This document shows positions 4,866 through 6,655 of a stretch of DNA of 6,655 nt, piece by piece. A program made the position numbers and the translations under genes. Below the pieces are notes generated by a model. That model searched no databases. It was not told where the DNA came from and saw nothing but the letters and a program-made list of their open reading frames with translations. Within the stretch, counting starts at the first letter, position 1. Every line of letters starts with the position of its first letter. The stretch covers positions 1 to 6,655 of the forward strand of contig DASPKA010000097.1 of assembly GCA_035628335.1 (NCBI GenBank), written 5' to 3'. This DNA is from DASPKA01 sp035628335 (GTDB taxonomy: Bacteria > Patescibacteriota > Doudnabacteria > UBA920).

Positions 4866-5483
4866 TTATTCTCCAGATTTTCGATTAAACATTCTGCGTT
4901 TGTTCTGGATTTTGTTAGCTTTGACTACTTCGTTAGCTTTTGGCTGGATCCCCGCCTTCGCGGGGACAAGTTTAGGAGTAGCACCTTTGTCTGGCAACTC
5001 TGTTACTGTAGCTTCAGTCTCTTCTGTTACGTCTGCTTCCTTGACACTCTTTCGGGTGGTCATACCGAAGTCTTTTGCCTTCTTTGGTATACTTTCAAGA
5101 ACCAAGTTCACGTGAGACATGCGGTGGCGGATGACGAACGCACTACCACGAGCTCGCGGAAAGTAGCGCTTTGCAACTTGTGCTCCGTCACAGGTAATGT
5201 GGGTAATGTAAAGAGTGCTCGGCTTATACTGGAAATTATGCTCTGCGTTTGCAATGGCTGACTTAAGCAGCTTGATCACAATAGGTGCAGCCTTCTTCTC
5301 TGCAAACTGCAAACGAGCAAGCGCGTCACCTACGTGCATGTTCTTTATCAAGTTGGTGACCAAGCGCATCTTGCGAGGAGCAATATGAAGGTTGCGGGCA
5401 AAAGCTTTTACCGGCTTCAGGGGTTCAACCTTTTTGCCTTTTTTTCCTGCAGCATCTTTAGTTGTAGATTTCTTATCTGCCAT
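4866..5483 (-). CDS. rplV: 50S ribosomal protein L22 with long charged tail
   Basis: L22 binds all domains of 23S rRNA and lines the peptide exit tunnel with a long beta-hairpin. I start at ATG 5483 (MADKKSTTKDAAGKK), giving 205 residues. The frame stays open to a TTG at 5519, but those extra codons lie in or beside the palindrome at 5496-5574 and read as LRFARND, so they are spurious. The core runs from about residue 26 to 130: ARNLHIAPRKMRLVTNLI, then NAEHNF near 80, then the tunnel hairpin with KRYFPRARGSA at 105-115. Family length is about 110-120, so there is a Lys-rich N-terminal tail of about 25 residues and a C-terminal extension of about 75. That extension contains an in-frame copy of a palindromic repeat (residues 173-180, VPAKAGIQ). 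It ends in a basic segment (NKRRMFNRKSGE). Stop is TAA. Core identification is certain. Confidence 0.97.
   Translation of the reverse strand: MADKKSTTKDAAGKKGKKVEPLKPVKAFARNLHIAPRKMRLVTNLIKNMHVGDALARLQFAEKKAAPIVIKLLKSAIANAEHNFQYKPSTLYITHITCDGAQVAKRYFPRARGSAFVIRHRMSHVNLVLESIPKKAKDFGMTTRKSVKEADVTEETEATVTELPDKGATPKLVPAKAGIQPKANEVVKANKIQNKRRMFNRKSGE
4944..4967. repeat. Palindromic repeat copy embedded in rplV coding sequence
   Basis: Within the rplV 3' region a perfect 7-bp stem TCCCCGC (4949-4955) / GCGGGGA (4960-4966) with loop CTTC is flanked by CTGGA. The same stem and loop occur in the spacer at 3578-3595, with the related flank CTGGT. It is translated in frame as VPAKAGIQ, in the non-conserved tail of L22. 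Confidence 0.85.
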
Positions 5484-5495
5484 ATATTTAAACAT

Positions 5496-5574
5496 GTCAT
5501 TGCGAGCGAAGCGAAGCAATCTTTAACCTTTCCGCATAGTTACGTTTAGGTTGCCGCGCTTCGCTCGCAACGAC
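5496..5574. repeat. Hairpin between rpsS and rplV (GCGAGCGAAGCG type)
   Basis: The arms GTCATTGCGAGCGAAGCG (5496-5513) and CGCTTCGCTCGCAACGAC (5557-5574) pair over 18 positions. The only mismatch becomes a G-U wobble in the minus-strand transcript. A second 4-bp stem (5516-5519 with 5551-5554) continues inward after a 2x2 internal loop, and AACCT/AGGTT can pair further in. Elements of this sequence type are, from memory, widespread in bacterial intergenic DNA. It fills most of the 105-bp spacer. Confidence 0.9.
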
Positions 5575-5588
5575 TTCTCTATAATTAT

Positions 5589-5897
5589 TTACTTAGGTGA
5601 ACTCGGCTTAGCTGCGGAGGCCTTTGCAGCTTCCTGTTCCTTGGCCATCTTACCACCATGACGAGTGAATTTCCGAGTTGGTGCAAATTCGCCCAACTTA
5701 TGACCTACCATATTCTCAGTAACGAATACAGGGGTATGCTGGCGCCCGTTATGGACCATAAAAGTAAAGCCCACAAACTCAGGTGGAATGCTTGATGCAC
5801 GGTTCCATGTTTTAAAGCTCGTGCCTGGTTTTGCTCCCATGACCTTCTTTAGCAAGCGCTCATCTACATATGGGCCTTTTTTTAAACTTCTACTCAT
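5589..5897 (-). CDS. rpsS: 30S ribosomal protein S19
   Basis: S19 sits in the head of the small subunit with S13 and contacts 16S rRNA and the A-site tRNA region. The 102-residue product starts MSRSLKKGPYVDERLLKK and contains the family signature around residues 64-82 (VGHKLGEFAPTRKFTRHGG). The family is usually 88-95 residues. The excess is an Ala/Lys/Ser-rich tail after residue 85, which probably adds little beyond RNA contact. The ATG at 5897 is fixed by the conserved N terminus. No Shine-Dalgarno motif is present: the bases before the ATG are the end of the palindrome at 5899-5980, only 1 nt away. Stop is TAA, followed by 105 bp to rplV. Confidence 0.98.
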   Translation of the reverse strand: MSRSLKKGPYVDERLLKKVMGAKPGTSFKTWNRASSIPPEFVGFTFMVHNGRQHTPVFVTENMVGHKLGEFAPTRKFTRHGGKMAKEQEAAKASAAKPSSPK

Positions 5898-5898
5898 A

Positions 5899-5980
5899 AG
5901 TCGAAAGTCGGCAGTCGTAAGTCGTAAGTCGGAGACAAGACTTGTGCTTGCTTACGACTTACGACTTACGACTTACAACT
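5899..5980. repeat. 82-nt heptad hairpin between rplB and rpsS (GTCGTAA family)
   Basis: On the plus strand the left arm is a run of GTCGTAA-type 7-bp units (5900-5931). A loop containing the palindrome ACAAGACTTGT follows, and the right arm is complementary CTTACGA units. The element fills the spacer: its right end overlaps the rplB stop and its left end lies 1 nt before the rpsS ATG. It is gapless and identical at 79 of 82 positions to the element at 1964-2045. No T-run follows the stem on the transcribed strand, so it does not look like an intrinsic terminator. Confidence 0.95.
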
Positions 5981-6655
5981 ATTTTTTTCTTCGCTGAACG
6001 ATAAATTTACTAGAAAACTTTTTCTTATCTCTTGTCCTTACCCCTATAGCATGCTTGCCCCATGGAGTCTTCGGATACTTCATACCGATTGGGTTATGAC
6101 CCTCACCACCACCGTGAGGGTGGTCAACTGGGTTCATAACCTTACCACGAACTGTTGGACGAATACCCATGTGCCTGACACGACCCGCCTTGCCTATACG
6201 TACGTTCATCCAGTCCAAGTTAGAGACCTGGCCGATAGTCGCACATGCCTCATCAGAAATCTTACGAAGCTCACCGCTTGGCAGCTTCAAGAGTGCAAAA
6301 CCACCTTCGAGGTTTTGCAGAATGCAATAAGAGCCTGCACTCCGCGCTAAACGGCCGCCCTGACCCGCGTAGAGTTCTACATCATGAACGAAAGAACCAA
6401 CGGGAATATTTTTAAACTTCAAACGGTTACCGGGAAGGATGTCCGCATTATCATCATACATAAGCGTAGTGCCGACGGTGACTCCTTGAGGAGTTAAAAT
6501 GTATCGCTTTACACCGTCTTTGTATGCAAGGAGGGAAATGAACGCAGTGTGAGCTGGGTCGTACTCTACTGTTTGCACCTTTGCTGGAATACCCTTACGG
6601 TCAAGCCGAGAGTTGTCTACTATTCTAACTTTTTTGTGTGCACCGCCGCCAATGT
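5979..6655 (-). CDS. rplB: 50S ribosomal protein L2, 5'-truncated by the window edge
   Basis: L2 binds 23S rRNA in the large subunit and helps form the peptidyl-transferase region and intersubunit bridges. The visible part is 224 codons plus a TAG stop. A full L2 is about 275 residues, so roughly the first 50 are missing beyond base 6655. The reading frame runs to the window edge with no start: the fragment opens with IGGGAHKKVRIVD and continues GIPAKVQTVEYDP, which matches the L2 OB-fold region. An ATG-like start near 6578 would be an internal GTG codon and is not real. Near the C terminus the signature NPVDHPHGGGEGHNPIG is present, including the conserved histidine next to the peptidyl-transferase centre. 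The gene ends in a basic tail (FIVQRRKK). It is the first gene here in transcription order, and its stop codon touches the palindrome at 5899-5980. Identification is near certain. Confidence 0.98.
   Translation of the reverse strand, partial: IGGGAHKKVRIVDNSRLDRKGIPAKVQTVEYDPAHTAFISLLAYKDGVKRYILTPQGVTVGTTLMYDDNADILPGNRLKFKNIPVGSFVHDVELYAGQGGRLARSAGSYCILQNLEGGFALLKLPSGELRKISDEACATIGQVSNLDWMNVRIGKAGRVRHMGIRPTVRGKVMNPVDHPHGGGEGHNPIGMKYPKTPWGKHAIGVRTRDKKKFSSKFIVQRRKK

Noticed and set aside
5484..5519. Extended rplV start at TTG 5519
   Set aside because: The extra codons come from the palindrome and its edge (LRFARND). ATG 5483 gives a normal start.
472..5980. Intergenic hairpins as Rho-independent terminators
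   Set aside because: No T-run follows any stem on the transcribed strand, and terminators between every gene of this operon would abolish downstream expression.
472..5980. Heptad arrays as CRISPR
   Set aside because: Units are 7 bp with no spacers and are arranged as opposed arms of one palindrome.

Overview
The window is one stretch of the bacterial S10/spc ribosomal-protein cluster, read entirely on the minus strand. In transcription order, from high to low coordinates, it holds thirteen genes: rplB (5' end cut off by the window), rpsS, rplV, rpsC, rplP, rpmC, rpsQ, rplN, rplX, rplE, rpsZ (zinc-type rpsN), rpsH and rplF (3' end cut off). This is the textbook bacterial order. I found no credible gene on the plus strand, no tRNA or rRNA, no CRISPR array and no transposase. 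No gene-free stretch exceeds 150 bp.

The organism is an uncultured-looking bacterium of moderate GC. The zinc-ribbon S14, Lys-rich tails on L22 and S19, near absence of Shine-Dalgarno (SD) motifs and L16/L22 sequences that look Parcubacteria-like suggest Patescibacteria (CPR). That placement comes from memory of the families, not from a tree. TAA, TAG and TGA are all used as stops. No gene has an in-frame TGA, so nothing suggests a TGA-as-glycine code.

The unusual part is between the genes. Ribosomal-protein genes in this cluster are normally separated by 0-30 bp. Here eleven of twelve junctions are 81-144 bp long, and each is largely filled by a palindromic element running from just after one stop codon to just before the next start codon. 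The one tight junction, rpmC/rpsQ (4 bp), has a palindromic GC-rich segment inside the first codons of rpsQ instead.

The elements fall into sequence-unrelated groups. One group uses 7-bp units related to GTCGTAA (472-553, 1964-2045, 5899-5980). A second uses AGCGTAA units (1321-1406, 4775-4859). A third uses GATTCAA units (4039-4124), and a fourth TAAAGTC-like units (1020-1104). All seven are 82-86 nt long with the same layout: about four units, a roughly 20-nt loop, then about four complementary units. A duplicated 103-nt element (2361-2463, 2858-2960) differs between copies only by two compensated base pairs. A head-to-head pair of GGGAAT-type palindromes lies at 3535-3600, and a GCGAGCGAAGCG-type hairpin at 5496-5574. 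One further copy of the 3535-3600 palindrome is embedded in-frame in rplV.

The proteins themselves look intact and ordinary and would assemble into both ribosomal subunits. The open question is the hairpins. They could be mobile or self-copying palindromes tolerated only at gene junctions, or they could cut, space or stabilise the polycistronic message into near-monocistronic units.
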